DNA from: Bacillus australimaris
GTDB lineage: Bacteria > Bacillota > Bacilli > Bacillales > Bacillaceae
NCBI RefSeq assembly: GCF_001307105.1
Contig: NZ_LGYN01000001.1
Location: 744,001 to 808,000 of the forward strand
Length of the DNA: 64,000 nucleotides
Direction: 5' to 3'
A program made the position numbers and the translations under genes. Positions 19,118 through 27,892 of this stretch are shown here, one piece after another. Each line of letters opens with the position of its first letter. Within the stretch, counting starts at the first letter, position 1. The notes below the pieces were generated by a model. That model was not told the DNA's origin, made no database searches, and saw nothing but the letters and a program-made list of their open reading frames with translations.

Positions 19118-19523
19118 ATAAATCACTCCTTCAAATACACTTCATATCTATAGCATTCACCAATTGATTAGAGACATGTCAGATACGAGGAAAATAATAT
19201 CCTATTTGTCATTAAAACGATGAAAAGAGACACATAATTTTTCAATCTACATCAAAATGACATTCTTTTATGAAATTATACACGTTTTTGTGTCATATGA
19301 AAACGTTCCCTTTCTTTTTATAACTAAATTAAACAAACTTTAATCAGTTTGTTACCTGTATATTGAATCATATTTCATAAAAAGTCAGCGGGAACATCAG
19401 CTATGACAATGATCTTAGCAGATTCTATCGAATTTTAAAAATGAAAACATTGTGAACAAGCACTTTTTAGGGTTGCAATGTGCTTTTTACCTTTCATATC
19501 CAATCTTCATGGTATTTTCTCCA
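19118..19523. other. ccpA upstream region
   Basis: About 400 AT-rich bases between the ccpA start and the aroA terminator. It contains the cre-like site above and a weak hairpin at 19459-19492; I see no open frame with a ribosome binding site and no confident promoter pair. Confidence 0.4.
19297..19312 (+). promoter_or_regulatory. cre-like site upstream of ccpA
   Basis: ATGAAAACGTTCCCTT fits the relaxed cre consensus WTGNAANCGNWNNCWW at every defined position. It lies 180 bases upstream of the ccpA start, so autoregulation by CcpA is possible; the promoter was not located. Confidence 0.4.
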
Positions 19524-19559
19524 TAAAAAAGCCGCCGGGCAGTCATCCGGCGGTTTTTT
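19524..19559. terminator. Terminator of aroA
   Basis: AAAAAGCCGCCGG / CCGGCGGTTTTTT hairpin 12 bases past the aroA stop, symmetric A/T tracts. It separates aroA from ccpA, which is read in the same direction. Confidence 0.9.
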
Positions 19560-19570
19560 ACTATCTATGA

Positions 19571-20647
19571 TTACGCGTGAATGTTGACAAGTGGTCTTAA
19601 CGCATCTAACCATTTTTCGAATTGTGGAATGTCCATTTGCTGCGCTGAATCAGATAGAGCAACAGATGGATCTGGATGTACTTCTGCCATGACACCGTCT
19701 GCTCCAATCGCAAGAGCTGCTTTCGCTGTTGGAAGGAGAAGATCTCTACGTCCAGTTGAGTGCGTCACATCAACGAAGACTGGTAAATGTGTCTCTTGTT
19801 TCAAGATTGGCACTGCAGAGATATCTAGTGTATTTCTTGTCGCTGTTTCGTATGTGCGGATACCGCGCTCGCAAAGGATGATTTGATCATTTCCTTGAGC
19901 GATGATGTATTCAGCTGCATTAATGAACTCTGAAATAGTTGCAGCAAGACCGCGTTTTAGAAGAACTGGTTTCTTCACAGAGCCGGCTTCTTTTAATAGC
20001 TCGAAGTTTTGCATGTTACGTGCCCCAATTTGGATGACATCAATATGTTCGATCGCTTCTTCAATATGAGCAGGGTTAACGATTTCACTAATAACAGCTA
20101 GACCGTATTCATCCGCTACACGCTTTAGAATCTTTAGACCGTCTACACCAAGTCCTTGGAAATCGTATGGACTTGTGCGAGGTTTAAATGCGCCTCCGCG
20201 GAGTAGTTTTAATCCTTGCTGTTTCGCTGCTGCCGCAACTTCTGCGACTTGCTCGTAGCTTTCAACGGCACATGGTCCAACGATGAAGCGTTGTTTCCCA
20301 TCACCGATCGCTTCCCCATTGATGTTTACGATTGTATTTTCTGGTTTTTTCTTACGAGAAACAAGAAGTGCTTTGCTGTGGTCATCTTCTTGAAGCTCTA
20401 GACCTGCTTTGAAAATCTCTTTAAAAATATGCTGGATGGTTGAGTTTTCGAACGGTCCATCATTTTCTTCAAGAATTTGGTTCAGCATCGTGCGCTCTCT
20501 GACAGGATCATAACGGTTGACACCTTGCGCTTCTTTCGCCTTTCCAATTTCTTTTACAATGTTTCCTCTTTCATTGACCAGTTTTAAGATTTGAAGATTT
20601 AGTTCATCTGCTTGCTGTCTCAATTGTTCTAGTTCATTGTTGCTCAT
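19571..20647 (-). CDS. aroA: Bifunctional chorismate mutase / DAHP synthase
   Basis: First step of the shikimate pathway (PEP + erythrose-4-P to DAHP), with an N-terminal AroQ-type chorismate mutase domain that also serves as the feedback sensor for chorismate/prephenate. Residues 1-90 are the helical mutase ([38 protein letters not shown]); residues 100-358 are the DAHP synthase barrel ([73 protein letters not shown]). I chose MSNNELE at 20647, with GGATG seven bases before; an ATG three codons upstream is an alternative. Single gene with its own terminator. Confidence 0.96.
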   Translation of the reverse strand: MSNNELEQLRQQADELNLQILKLVNERGNIVKEIGKAKEAQGVNRYDPVRERTMLNQILEENDGPFENSTIQHIFKEIFKAGLELQEDDHSKALLVSRKKKPENTIVNINGEAIGDGKQRFIVGPCAVESYEQVAEVAAAAKQQGLKLLRGGAFKPRTSPYDFQGLGVDGLKILKRVADEYGLAVISEIVNPAHIEEAIEHIDVIQIGARNMQNFELLKEAGSVKKPVLLKRGLAATISEFINAAEYIIAQGNDQIILCERGIRTYETATRNTLDISAVPILKQETHLPVFVDVTHSTGRRDLLLPTAKAALAIGADGVMAEVHPDPSVALSDSAQQMDIPQFEKWLDALRPLVNIHA

Positions 20648-20837
20648 TTTTGTCATCCTTTCCTCTGCCTGCTCTCGCTTTTTATTTTTTCATTCTTTCA
20701 TGATAGGGTTTATTATAAACAAAGATTTCGGAATTGTCACGAAAATCTTCTTTATTACCCAAACGCTTTTAAGCGGTAAAGTATTGTATGTAAGAGTATA
20801 GCATACTTTTGGTTCAAGTAAACCTTTTTTTATAAAA

Positions 20838-20864
20838 AAAAACGTCAGCCGCTACTGACGTTTT
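20838..20864 (-). terminator. Outer terminator of the ytxGHJ operon
   Basis: AACGTCAG / CTGACGTT hairpin whose minus-strand transcript continues into a U-rich run (A tract at 20832-20842 on the plus strand). A diverged copy of the hairpin lies at 21003-21026, and repeat element 1 sits between them. Confidence 0.75.
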
Positions 20865-20880
20865 AACCATTTGTGATCTT

Positions 20881-21004
20881 TTCAGCGTGATAGAAAACCT
20901 TTGCAGTCTAGGAAGGGCGAGCACCGGAACGGAGCGAATTTGACATTCGTGAGTACCGGAGCGCAGACCTGACAAAGAATGCGTGGATTTGTCTACACGC
21001 TGAA
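20881..21004 (+). repeat. 124-bp palindromic element, copy 1
   Basis: Starts TTCAGCGTG and ends CACGCTGAA, a perfect 9-bp terminal inverted repeat. The second tier (TAGA...TCTA, AAACC...GGATTT) extends the pairing with small bulges. Inside are two direct repeats of the form GAGYACCGGARCG flanking a CGAAT/ATTCG hairpin. Copy 2 at 22566-22689 has the same length and orientation and differs at about nine positions. No coding capacity. I treat it as a MITE- or REP-like intergenic element. Confidence 0.85.
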
Positions 21005-21026
21005 ACGCCAGCCACTGCTGACGTTT
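21003..21026. repeat. Inner copy of the ytxJ terminator hairpin
   Basis: AAACGCCAG...CTGACGTTT, three base differences from the hairpin at 20841-20862. It lies directly against repeat element 1 and just after the ytxJ stop codon; it lacks a U run in the ytxJ direction. Confidence 0.7.
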
Positions 21027-21029
21027 CTT

Positions 21030-21353
21030 CTACATATTATGTTCAAGCGCTTCTTTCGTAATGCTTGAGTGAGATGCATGCCACTTCACTTTTCCACCAC
21101 TAAAGATGAGTGCTTGAGGACTTTCGTGCTTTACACCCGATTTTTCAGTTACATAGGATGAAAGCTCTCTTGTGTTTTGAATTTGCAAGAAATAAGCAGG
21201 CACGTCTTCATGTGCAGACGCAAATGCTTCAAACTCTTGAAAAGCCGCTTGGCTGATCGGACATGTCAAGCTGTGCTTAAAAAAGACAAACGTCCCATCT
21301 TGATTCGTTAGTTGATCAAACTGTTCTTCTGTTTCAATGAGTTGTTTTGACAT
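21030..21353 (-). CDS. ytxJ: Bacilliredoxin-like protein YtxJ (BrxC family)
   Basis: A 107-residue thioredoxin-fold protein with one cysteine in KHSLTCPIS (Cys31), the monothiol signature of YtxJ/BrxC proteins, which are thought to remove bacillithiol from oxidised proteins. I chose MSKQLIETEEQF at 21353, which follows AAGGAG by six bases; six further residues upstream in frame have no support. Last gene of the ytxGHJ stress operon, 33 bases after ytxH. Confidence 0.88.
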   Translation of the reverse strand: MSKQLIETEEQFDQLTNQDGTFVFFKHSLTCPISQAAFQEFEAFASAHEDVPAYFLQIQNTRELSSYVTEKSGVKHESPQALIFSGGKVKWHASHSSITKEALEHNM

Positions 21354-21386
21354 GATGTTCTCCTTCTTCACTCCGAGCAGTGAGAG

Positions 21387-21857
21387 TTAGCCTTTAGTCG
21401 ATTGTTCTACTTTTTCTTTTACATCTTTAATGCCGTCTTCAATTTCTGATTTTGCTTCTTGTGCTCGTACTTTTGCTTCATCTGCTACATCAGATGCTTC
21501 GCTTGCTAGATCAGCTGCAGCATCTTCTGCTTCACTTTTCACATGATTAGCTTTACCAGCTGCACGGTCTTTTATGTCTTTCACTTTGTCTAAAATCTGG
21601 TTTGACTGCTCTGCTACCAGCTGAGACAATTCAGACGTTTTATCTTTCGCAATCGTCACATATTCAGTGCCTCTTTCTTTTGCATCTGTTGCGAGTCGAT
21701 CTGTTTTTTCTTTTAAAACATTCGCTTGGGTGTTCAAATCATCGCGAAGCTCTTTCCCTGACTTCGGTGCTAAAAATAATGCTGTTGTTGCACCAACAAT
21801 TCCACCAATAAGTGTTCCGATCAAAAAGTCTTTGCTATTGATTCCGTCTTTGCTCAT
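21387..21857 (-). CDS. ytxH: YtxH-like general stress protein
   Basis: A 156-residue protein. One N-terminal hydrophobic segment (FLIGTLIGGIVGATTALFLAP, about residues 11-31) is followed by SGKELRDDLN and then a long Ala-, Glu- and Lys-rich helical region with LEA-like character (KDRAAGKANHVKSEAEDAAADLASEASDVADEAK). The start follows AGGAGG. In B. subtilis it is induced by SigB and SigH; the molecular role is unknown. Middle gene of ytxG-ytxH-ytxJ. Confidence 0.88.
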   Translation of the reverse strand: MSKDGINSKDFLIGTLIGGIVGATTALFLAPKSGKELRDDLNTQANVLKEKTDRLATDAKERGTEYVTIAKDKTSELSQLVAEQSNQILDKVKDIKDRAAGKANHVKSEAEDAAADLASEASDVADEAKVRAQEAKSEIEDGIKDVKEKVEQSTKG

Positions 21858-21883
21858 GATTATTCCTCCTATGCGAATATGGT

Positions 21884-22303
21884 TTATTTTTGGTGTTTAC
21901 GCTGTTTCCATTTTTTATAAATTTCAAGTGCTGCGTTACTCCAGCTTACCACATCCGTGACTTTTTCTTGATTTCGTTCAACGGATGAAGAAACCGCACC
22001 AGCTGCCTGCTTTATGCTTGTATTAAATTGGTTGATCGAGCCGCCAATTCCCTGCACCGCATCCACAACTGTGCCTAGTTTTGCCGATTTGTCTTGAATA
22101 TCTTCAGCAAGCTTGTTCGTCTTATGTAGCAACTGTGCTGTCTCTGTGGTGATGCCTTGCATCTGACCTTCAAGACCTTCTAAAGTTGATGCAACATTCT
22201 TTAATGTCAGCTGTAAAGATTTTAATGTTTTGGACAAATAGATGACAAGAATGAGGAAAGCAATTGCGATCAGTGCAACGCTTAGATATAGAATAATAAT
22301 CAT
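21884..22303 (-). CDS. ytxG: DUF948-family protein YtxG
   Basis: A 139-residue protein. The N-terminal membrane segment ([22 protein letters not shown], residues 2-23) leads into a helical region ([44 protein letters not shown]), which is the DUF948 pattern of methyl-accepting-protein-like coils. The start follows AAAGGAGG. First gene of the ytxGHJ stress operon, read from the SigB and SigH promoters just upstream. Confidence 0.88.
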   Translation of the reverse strand: MIIILYLSVALIAIAFLILVIYLSKTLKSLQLTLKNVASTLEGLEGQMQGITTETAQLLHKTNKLAEDIQDKSAKLGTVVDAVQGIGGSINQFNTSIKQAAGAVSSSVERNQEKVTDVVSWSNAALEIYKKWKQRKHQK

Positions 22304-22338
22304 CTGATACCTCCTTTGCTGCGGGCATATTCAATTCA

Positions 22339-22364
22339 TTACCCTCTCGTTGTATCATTCAAAC
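22339..22364 (-). promoter_or_regulatory. SigB promoter of ytxGHJ
   Basis: Minus strand: GTTTGA, 14-base spacer, GGGTAA, matching the general-stress sigma factor consensus (GTTTAA, 13-15, GGGWAT). The -10 lies 36 bases before the ytxG ATG. ytxGHJ is SigB-dependent in B. subtilis. Confidence 0.8.
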
Positions 22365-22391
22365 ATCGCCTAGAATGACCGATTGAATAAT

Positions 22392-22419
22392 AATTCTACA
22401 CTTATTCGCTAATTCCTGT
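22392..22419 (-). promoter_or_regulatory. SigH promoter of ytxGHJ
   Basis: Minus strand: ACAGGAATT, 11-base spacer, GTAGAATT, a full match to RNAGGAWWW and RNNGAAT. The operon is also SigH-dependent in B. subtilis. It lies 28 bases upstream of the SigB promoter. Confidence 0.75.
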
Positions 22420-22490
22420 CCACAGCGAACGAAAAAAAGCGGCACATGTTGACACATTTAGCCCATTTGTCACATTTTATTCAAAATAAA

Positions 22491-22512
22491 AAGTGCCGAT
22501 TTAACGGCACTT
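22491..22512 (-). terminator. Outer terminator of murC
   Basis: AAGTGCCG / CGGCACTT hairpin with a plus-strand A-rich tract on its left, giving a U run for minus-strand transcripts. It is identical over 22 bases to the hairpin at 22688-22709; repeat element 2 lies between. Confidence 0.75.
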
Positions 22513-22522
22513 CACATTATTG

Positions 22523-22559
22523 ACAAAGGGCTAAAATGATTTATATTTTAGCCCTTTGT
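22523..22559. terminator. Extra 14-bp hairpin between murC terminator copies
   Basis: Perfect inverted repeat ACAAAGGGCTAAAA / TTTTAGCCCTTTGT with a nine-base loop, between the outer terminator copy and repeat element 2. No strong T run; may be an additional terminator or RNA stabiliser. Confidence 0.5.
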
Positions 22560-22565
22560 CTTCTT

Positions 22566-22689
22566 TTCAGCGTGATAGAAAACCTTTGCAGTCTAGGAAA
22601 GGCGAGTACCGGAGCGGAGCGAATTTGACATTCGTGAGCACCGGAGCGCAGACCTGACACCGAATGCGAGGGTTTGTCTACACGCTGAA
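22566..22689 (+). repeat. 124-bp palindromic element, copy 2
   Basis: Same 9-bp ends (TTCAGCGTG / CACGCTGAA), length and orientation as copy 1, with the same internal direct repeats and central hairpin. One base of each flanking terminator copy abuts or overlaps the element's ends. It lies 31 bases past the murC stop codon. Confidence 0.85.
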
Positions 22690-22713
22690 GTGCCGATTTA
22701 ACGGCACTTTTTG
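22688..22713. terminator. Inner copy of the murC terminator hairpin
   Basis: The same 22 bases as 22491-22512, followed by T5 on the plus strand. The A-rich left flank is with the outer copy and the T-rich right flank with this one, as if one bidirectional terminator had been duplicated around the insertion. Confidence 0.7.
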
Positions 22714-22719
22714 TTGCAT

Positions 22720-24018
22720 TTATACAGCGACTTTTTCATAAGCACGCAAATATTTTTGAATGTCTCCTGCACCCATAAAGATGAGAATCGCATCTTCGTG
22801 CGCTTTCAGGACAGATGTATCATCTTCCTCAATCAATTTGGCCTGCGGGATTTTTTCTTGTAAATCTTCGATGCTCAGCTTTCCAATGTTTTCACGGGCT
22901 GAACCGAAAATATCACAAAGGTAGACATAGTCGGCTTTCTTAAGACTGTCAGCAAATTCGCCTAAAAATTGCTGTGTACGTGTGAACGTATGCGGCTGGA
23001 AGACAGCCACAATATCACGGTCCGGATATTTTTGACGTGCTGCTTCAATCGTGACCTCAATTTCAGTTGGATGATGGGCATAATCGTCAATTAAGACCTG
23101 TTCACCGATCACTTTTTCATTAAAGCGTCGTTTCACCCCGCCGAATGTCGTTAATGCGCCTTTGATGAGCTCTACATCAATGGATTCATAGTGACACAAT
23201 GCAATGACAGCTAGCGAGTTGAGGACATTATGATTTCCGTAGGCAGGAATGTAGAAGGTATCATAAAACGTATTACGTACAAATACATCAAATGTAGTGC
23301 CTTCTGTGTTTTTCACAACATTGCGTGCTTGGAAATCATTTTCTTCGTTGAATCCGTAGTACACAACAGGTACCTTCGCTTGAATCTTAGGCAGATGTTC
23401 ATCATCACCGCAAGCGATAATGGCTTTTTTCACTTGAAGTGCCATGTTTTGAAACGCATCAAACACGTCTTCAATATCCGAGAAATAATCAGGGTGATCA
23501 AAATCAATATTGGTCATGATCGCATAGTCTGGATGATAGCTGAGGAAGTGTCTGCGGTATTCGCATGCTTCAAAGACAAAATACTCGCTATTTTCTTTCC
23601 CCTTTCCAGATCCATCACCGATTAAGTACGAAGTAGGTTTTGCTGCTTGCATCACATGCGCCAGCAGTCCTGTTGTCGATGTTTTTCCATGAGCACCAGT
23701 AATCGCAACGTTTGTAAATGAATCCATGTATTCTCCAAGGAATTTATGGTAACGAATGACAGGAATCCCTTCAGAAAGGGCACGTTCAATCTCAGGGTGT
23801 GTATCAGGAAATGCATTACCTGCGATGACGGTCATCCCTGGCTGAATATTATCTGGGTCAAATGGTAGAATTTTAATATTTCTTTCTTCTAATGCTTTTT
23901 GTGTAAAGATATGTTTTTCGATATCCGATCCTTGGACAGTATACCCAGTATCATGAAGAATTTGGGCCAGTGGACTCATACCTGTCCCTTTTATTCCAAC
24001 AAAATGATAAACAGTCAT
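22720..24018 (-). CDS. murC: UDP-N-acetylmuramate--L-alanine ligase
   Basis: Adds L-alanine to UDP-MurNAc, the first amino-acid step of peptidoglycan precursor synthesis, in the cytoplasm. It has 432 residues: N-terminal nucleotide-sugar domain ([15 protein letters not shown]), ATP loop [10 protein letters not shown] (108-117), [26 protein letters not shown] in the central domain, and [21 protein letters not shown] in the third. The start follows GGAGGT. It is the only mur gene here, as in B. subtilis where murC lies apart from the dcw cluster. Confidence 0.97.
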   Translation of the reverse strand: MTVYHFVGIKGTGMSPLAQILHDTGYTVQGSDIEKHIFTQKALEERNIKILPFDPDNIQPGMTVIAGNAFPDTHPEIERALSEGIPVIRYHKFLGEYMDSFTNVAITGAHGKTSTTGLLAHVMQAAKPTSYLIGDGSGKGKENSEYFVFEACEYRRHFLSYHPDYAIMTNIDFDHPDYFSDIEDVFDAFQNMALQVKKAIIACGDDEHLPKIQAKVPVVYYGFNEENDFQARNVVKNTEGTTFDVFVRNTFYDTFYIPAYGNHNVLNSLAVIALCHYESIDVELIKGALTTFGGVKRRFNEKVIGEQVLIDDYAHHPTEIEVTIEAARQKYPDRDIVAVFQPHTFTRTQQFLGEFADSLKKADYVYLCDIFGSARENIGKLSIEDLQEKIPQAKLIEEDDTSVLKAHEDAILIFMGAGDIQKYLRAYEKVAV

Positions 24019-24320
24019 AATTGTACCTCCAACAAACGTCTATCTGACTTACAGTATATGACGCTCATTTCAATTTGCAACTTGTGATTTTTGCTTCTAG
24101 CCGATCACAGATTGCAGCTCCAAATTAAGATTTTTTCCGATCTTCCTATTCTAATCAATATTAACTATGATTAGTATCCGACAACTTTCCCATTTCTAAC
24201 ACCTGCTCCCGCTTATTTTCCATAAAAAAGCGTTCCAGCAGGCATGCGAAAAGCGTCCAATTCCAAAATTGCACCTATGTGCTATCATACCATGTTTATA
24301 AAAAAAATGAAGTGGTTTGT
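24019..24320. other. murC-sftA spacer
   Basis: A 302-base AT-rich spacer. It must hold the sftA terminator and the murC promoter. A repeated GGACGC/GGAACGC pattern near 24231-24263 with an A6 tract on its left may form a weak sftA terminator, but no clean stem is visible. No open frame. Confidence 0.3.
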
Positions 24321-27074
24321 TTAGATCAGCTGTTCTAAATCACTCAGCGTCATCAGCACTTCTCTTGGCTTACTGCCTTTCGCACCAGAGATCATGCCCT
24401 CGCGCTCCATCATGTCAATCAATCTAGCTGCACGATTGTAGCCAATTCTAAATCTTCGCTGCAAGCTTGATGTACTAGCACTATTCTGCTCGATGGCAAA
24501 ACGGCAGGCATCCATAAACAATTCGTCTTCGTCTGTAATCGCAGAGCCTTGGAGCATTAGTTCCTCCTGTTCGAAAAGGAACACTGGCTTGCGCTGCTTT
24601 CTTACATGAGCCACCACTTGATCAATTTCCCGATCTGATACAAAGTTCCCTTGCAGCCTTGTCGGCTTGCCGGAACCATTTTCTAAGAAGAGCATGTCTC
24701 CTTTTCCGAGAAGCTTTTCTGCCCCTGCCATGTCAATGATGGTTCTTGAATCAACCTGACTTGAAACAGAGAACGCAATTCTTGTTGGGATGTTCGCTTT
24801 AATGAGACCTGTGATGACATCAACTGACGGTCTTTGTGTCGCAATCAATAAGTGTATGCCGCATGCTCTTGCCTTTTGTGCAATTCGGCAAATGCTTTCT
24901 TCAACTTCATTTGGTGCGACCATCATTAAATCAGCCAGCTCATCAATTACTACGACGAGATAAGGCAGTTTTTCACCCATTTGTTTTTCTTTCACAAGCT
25001 CATTGAAACGTTTAATTTCTCTCACGCCTGAGTGTGCAAACAGTTCATAGCGTCTTTCCATTTCATCTACTACCCATTTCAGAGCAGCTGTTGCTGTTTT
25101 GGCATCGGTAATGACAGGGCTCACGAGATGCGGAATGTGATTATATGGCGCTAATTCAACCATTTTAGGGTCAATTAAGAGCATTTTCACTTCATCTGGT
25201 GACGCTTTAAACATTAAGCTCACTAAAATGGTATTAATGCAGACGCTTTTTCCTGAACCAGTTGCTCCGGCAATTAAGCCATGCGGCATTTTTTGCAAAT
25301 CAACGACAACTGGCTGGCCTGAGATATCTAGTCCAAGTGCTGCTGTTAAAGGAGATGGATTGTCCCTAAACGCACTGCTTCTGATCATTTCTCTTAAGAA
25401 AACCATTTTACTGTGCAGGTTCGGCACTTCGATCCCGATCGTGTTCTTTCCTGGAATCGGTGCTTCAATTCGAATATCCTTTGCGGACAAACTAAGTTTA
25501 ATATCATCTGACAGGTTCGTGATTTTGTTTACTTTGACACCCGGTTCTGGATGTACTTCAAACCTTGTCACAGAAGGGCCCTGCGTGACATGAACCACAT
25601 TTGCTCTTACATTGAAATTTTTAAGCGTTGCATTGAGCAGCTCTGCCCGCTCTTTCACCCATTCCCCGTCCTCTTCTTTTTGAGCTGGAGGTACGTCTAA
25701 AAGGGCGAGACTAGGAAAAACATATCCTGGTGTATCGGCTGCTTTCTTTTGTCCTTGCACGCGCTGATCACTTTTTAACATCATGACGTTAAAAGGCACC
25801 GTAGAGGATTGACCGCTTGTGCGTTGTGGCTGAGGAGATGTCTGTTTTGGTTCTTCTTCTTTGACTTCATGCGCTTGTTCTTTTTGCTCTGGCTGCTCTA
25901 TGACAGTTTCTGCCGCTTTAATTTCAGTTTGTTCCTCTGTTACTTGTTCTACTGGCATGACTTGAGCTTCAACCATTTCAGCTTCTTCCAGTACTTGATC
26001 TTCTTGCAGGTCGTGTTTGACTGGCTCAGCTTCTTCAAATGCTGGCGCTTCTTCTTGTTTGTCTTCTATCAAATCGGCTTCTATTTCTTCCACCGGTTGT
26101 GCTGCGATCTCTTCTGTTAACACAGCTTCTTCTGCTGGAATGTCTACTTCCATTTCAATGGCTGGCTCTGGCTGCGAAGGTTCCGGCGTTTCGAATGTCA
26201 GCATGTCTGTTTCCTCTGTAAGAGCTTCAAACGGATGGACAAGCTCGTCTTTTAATTCTTCGTTATCGCTGAAGACAGTCTGTTCCTGTTCCGGCTCAAA
26301 CTCTGCCGGCTGTTCCTGATATTCTTCGGCTTGCTGCTTATGTAAGTCAGCTTCATGATGATCTTCTAGCTGCGAGAAGACAGGCTCTTTTTCCTCTGTT
26401 TGAGTGAGGGGCTCATCATTTAAACGTTCCATCGTCGATTGAACATGATCTTGATAAGCGAGTTCCTCTTGCAAAGTAAGCGGGGTGACGTCTGGCTGCT
26501 TGTCCGCTTTCTCTTCTGCTGGCGCTGAAACCATTTCCTCGATACGTTTTTCTTTCTGTATGGACGGGATGTTCATTTGCTGTCTGACATTTCGTTCACG
26601 CTCTGCCTCTTCTGATAACAGTGTGACACGCTGCGCTGTTTCTCCTGCAGCTTTCATTTGTGCTGAGGCTGTTTCTTCTTTTGCTTCTGTCCGTTTTGGG
26701 CGCATCTCCTGATGGTAGCCATAGATCGGTGATGGAATTTGCTCTGTTTTGAATGGCTTTTTATTTATATCAGGCTGTAACGTTTGCTTAGGCTGATAGG
26801 TTGTTTGCTTCGCCTTTGGCTGGCTTGGTTTAGCTCGTCTTCTCTCCTGCTTCACTCCGTCACGCAAAGGTTCATCTGGGACGAGCGGAAAGCGGAAGTT
26901 GCCTTTTGGATATTCATAATACACTTTCGTATCTTCGATTTTTTTATATTCTTTATGCTGTTCAAAAGCTGGCTGCTTAGGTGCAGCTAAGCCTTCTTCA
27001 GGTCTCTCAGCTTTTTCTTCTTTCTTTTCTTCTCCTAAAAATACACTGAAAAATTTATCTAACCAACTCATCAT
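24321..27074 (-). CDS. sftA: DNA translocase SftA (soluble FtsK/SpoIIIE family)
   Basis: ATP-driven DNA pump that helps clear chromosome ends from the closing septum. This 917-residue form has no membrane segments, unlike SpoIIIE/FtsK. Residues 1-430 are a low-complexity Glu/Gln/Pro/Lys-rich linker. The motor follows: Walker A GATGSGKS (about 603-610), LLIDPKMVELAPYNHIPHL, Walker B VVVIDELADLMM, and IATQRPSVDVITGLIKANIPTRIAF. The C-terminal gamma winged helix (SASTSSLQRRFRIGYNRAARLIDMMEREGM) reads SRS-type DNA sites. Which of the two opening ATGs is used is unclear. B. subtilis SftA is slightly longer, so the linker has varied in length. Confidence 0.94.
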   Translation of the reverse strand: MMSWLDKFFSVFLGEEKKEEKAERPEEGLAAPKQPAFEQHKEYKKIEDTKVYYEYPKGNFRFPLVPDEPLRDGVKQERRRAKPSQPKAKQTTYQPKQTLQPDINKKPFKTEQIPSPIYGYHQEMRPKRTEAKEETASAQMKAAGETAQRVTLLSEEAERERNVRQQMNIPSIQKEKRIEEMVSAPAEEKADKQPDVTPLTLQEELAYQDHVQSTMERLNDEPLTQTEEKEPVFSQLEDHHEADLHKQQAEEYQEQPAEFEPEQEQTVFSDNEELKDELVHPFEALTEETDMLTFETPEPSQPEPAIEMEVDIPAEEAVLTEEIAAQPVEEIEADLIEDKQEEAPAFEEAEPVKHDLQEDQVLEEAEMVEAQVMPVEQVTEEQTEIKAAETVIEQPEQKEQAHEVKEEEPKQTSPQPQRTSGQSSTVPFNVMMLKSDQRVQGQKKAADTPGYVFPSLALLDVPPAQKEEDGEWVKERAELLNATLKNFNVRANVVHVTQGPSVTRFEVHPEPGVKVNKITNLSDDIKLSLSAKDIRIEAPIPGKNTIGIEVPNLHSKMVFLREMIRSSAFRDNPSPLTAALGLDISGQPVVVDLQKMPHGLIAGATGSGKSVCINTILVSLMFKASPDEVKMLLIDPKMVELAPYNHIPHLVSPVITDAKTATAALKWVVDEMERRYELFAHSGVREIKRFNELVKEKQMGEKLPYLVVVIDELADLMMVAPNEVEESICRIAQKARACGIHLLIATQRPSVDVITGLIKANIPTRIAFSVSSQVDSRTIIDMAGAEKLLGKGDMLFLENGSGKPTRLQGNFVSDREIDQVVAHVRKQRKPVFLFEQEELMLQGSAITDEDELFMDACRFAIEQNSASTSSLQRRFRIGYNRAARLIDMMEREGMISGAKGSKPREVLMTLSDLEQLI

Positions 27075-27191
27075 TTATCACTCACTTTAACTCCCCTTAC
27101 GTTTTCTTGGGCGATTTTTAGTATACCATTGCTTTTTCATGCAGAAAAGCGAGAAAAGTGCCGCTTTTGACTGTTCGTGCTGTCTGTAGAT

Positions 27192-27228
27192 GAAAAAAAG
27201 TCACTAAGTACGTACTTAGTGACTTTTG
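27192..27228. terminator. Terminator of the ytpPQR operon (32-bp perfect palindrome)
   Basis: Positions 27196-27227 are an uninterrupted palindrome (arm AAAAGTCACTAAGTAC). On the minus strand it is followed by a U7 run, so it terminates ytpR transcripts. The symmetry is unusual because there is no separate loop sequence. Confidence 0.85.
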
Positions 27229-27270
27229 GTATAACACATTCTTCGCTCATATGTGCCCGTTTATGGGAGG

Positions 27271-27876
27271 TTAAGCCTGAAAGGGTTCGCCAGCTTGGTG
27301 ACTTCCTTCTAAAACTAGAATCCCTTTTTCAGCAGGCGCGTCTGGAAGATCTAACTCTTTTGCTGAACAAATCATTCCGCTTGATGGAACCCCTCTTAGC
27401 TCAGCATCTTTGATGACCAAACCGCTTGGCATGACTGCGCCGACCTTCGCCACCACGACATATTGGCCTTGGTCAACGTTTGGTGCACCGCACACAATTT
27501 GTAAGGTTTCATCGCCAACATCTACTTGGCAAATGTTTAATTTATCAGCATTTGGATGCTTTTCTTTTTCCTTCACATAACCAACAACAAATTTTGGTGA
27601 TAGATCTACAGTTAGCGTTTCACTGACACCGTTGCGATTTAAAATTTCATTAATATCTTGAACCATTGTTTCAGAAAGCGGGACAGACCCGTTTTCTTCA
27701 ATTTTCATGTAAGTGGATGCGTTGAAGATATTAAAGCCTGTTGTTTCCTTTGTTTCTTGATTAAAGATTCTTACGACATCTCCAAACGTCTCATGACCTA
27801 CTTCTTCTCTCGTCACATCTTTCAATGAAATAAGGAGTGTGTCGCCTACACCTTCTGCATTATAAAAAACATTCAT
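27271..27876 (-). CDS. ytpR: YtpR, tRNA-binding (EMAP/PheT-N type) domain protein
   Basis: A 201-residue stand-alone relative of the N-terminal part of phenylalanyl-tRNA synthetase beta. Residues 1-85 form an adaptor domain, and residues about 92-198 are an OB-fold tRNA-binding domain ([60 protein letters not shown] ... [16 protein letters not shown]). The function is unproven. Last gene of the operon that begins with the EIIC-like gene; 16 bases after ytpQ. Confidence 0.9.
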   Translation of the reverse strand: MNVFYNAEGVGDTLLISLKDVTREEVGHETFGDVVRIFNQETKETTGFNIFNASTYMKIEENGSVPLSETMVQDINEILNRNGVSETLTVDLSPKFVVGYVKEKEKHPNADKLNICQVDVGDETLQIVCGAPNVDQGQYVVVAKVGAVMPSGLVIKDAELRGVPSSGMICSAKELDLPDAPAEKGILVLEGSHQAGEPFQA

Positions 27877-27892
27877 TCTTCAAAATTCCCTT

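Noticed and set aside
20881-21004. 124-bp repeats considered as CRISPR repeats or as a riboswitch
   Set aside because: Only single copies per locus without spacers, and they lie 3' of genes next to terminators rather than in 5' leaders.
26017-26319. Long Ser-rich frame antisense to sftA
   Set aside because: A shadow of the Glu/Gln-rich SftA linker: GAA/GAG-rich codons read as Ser/Phe-rich on the other strand. No ribosome binding site.
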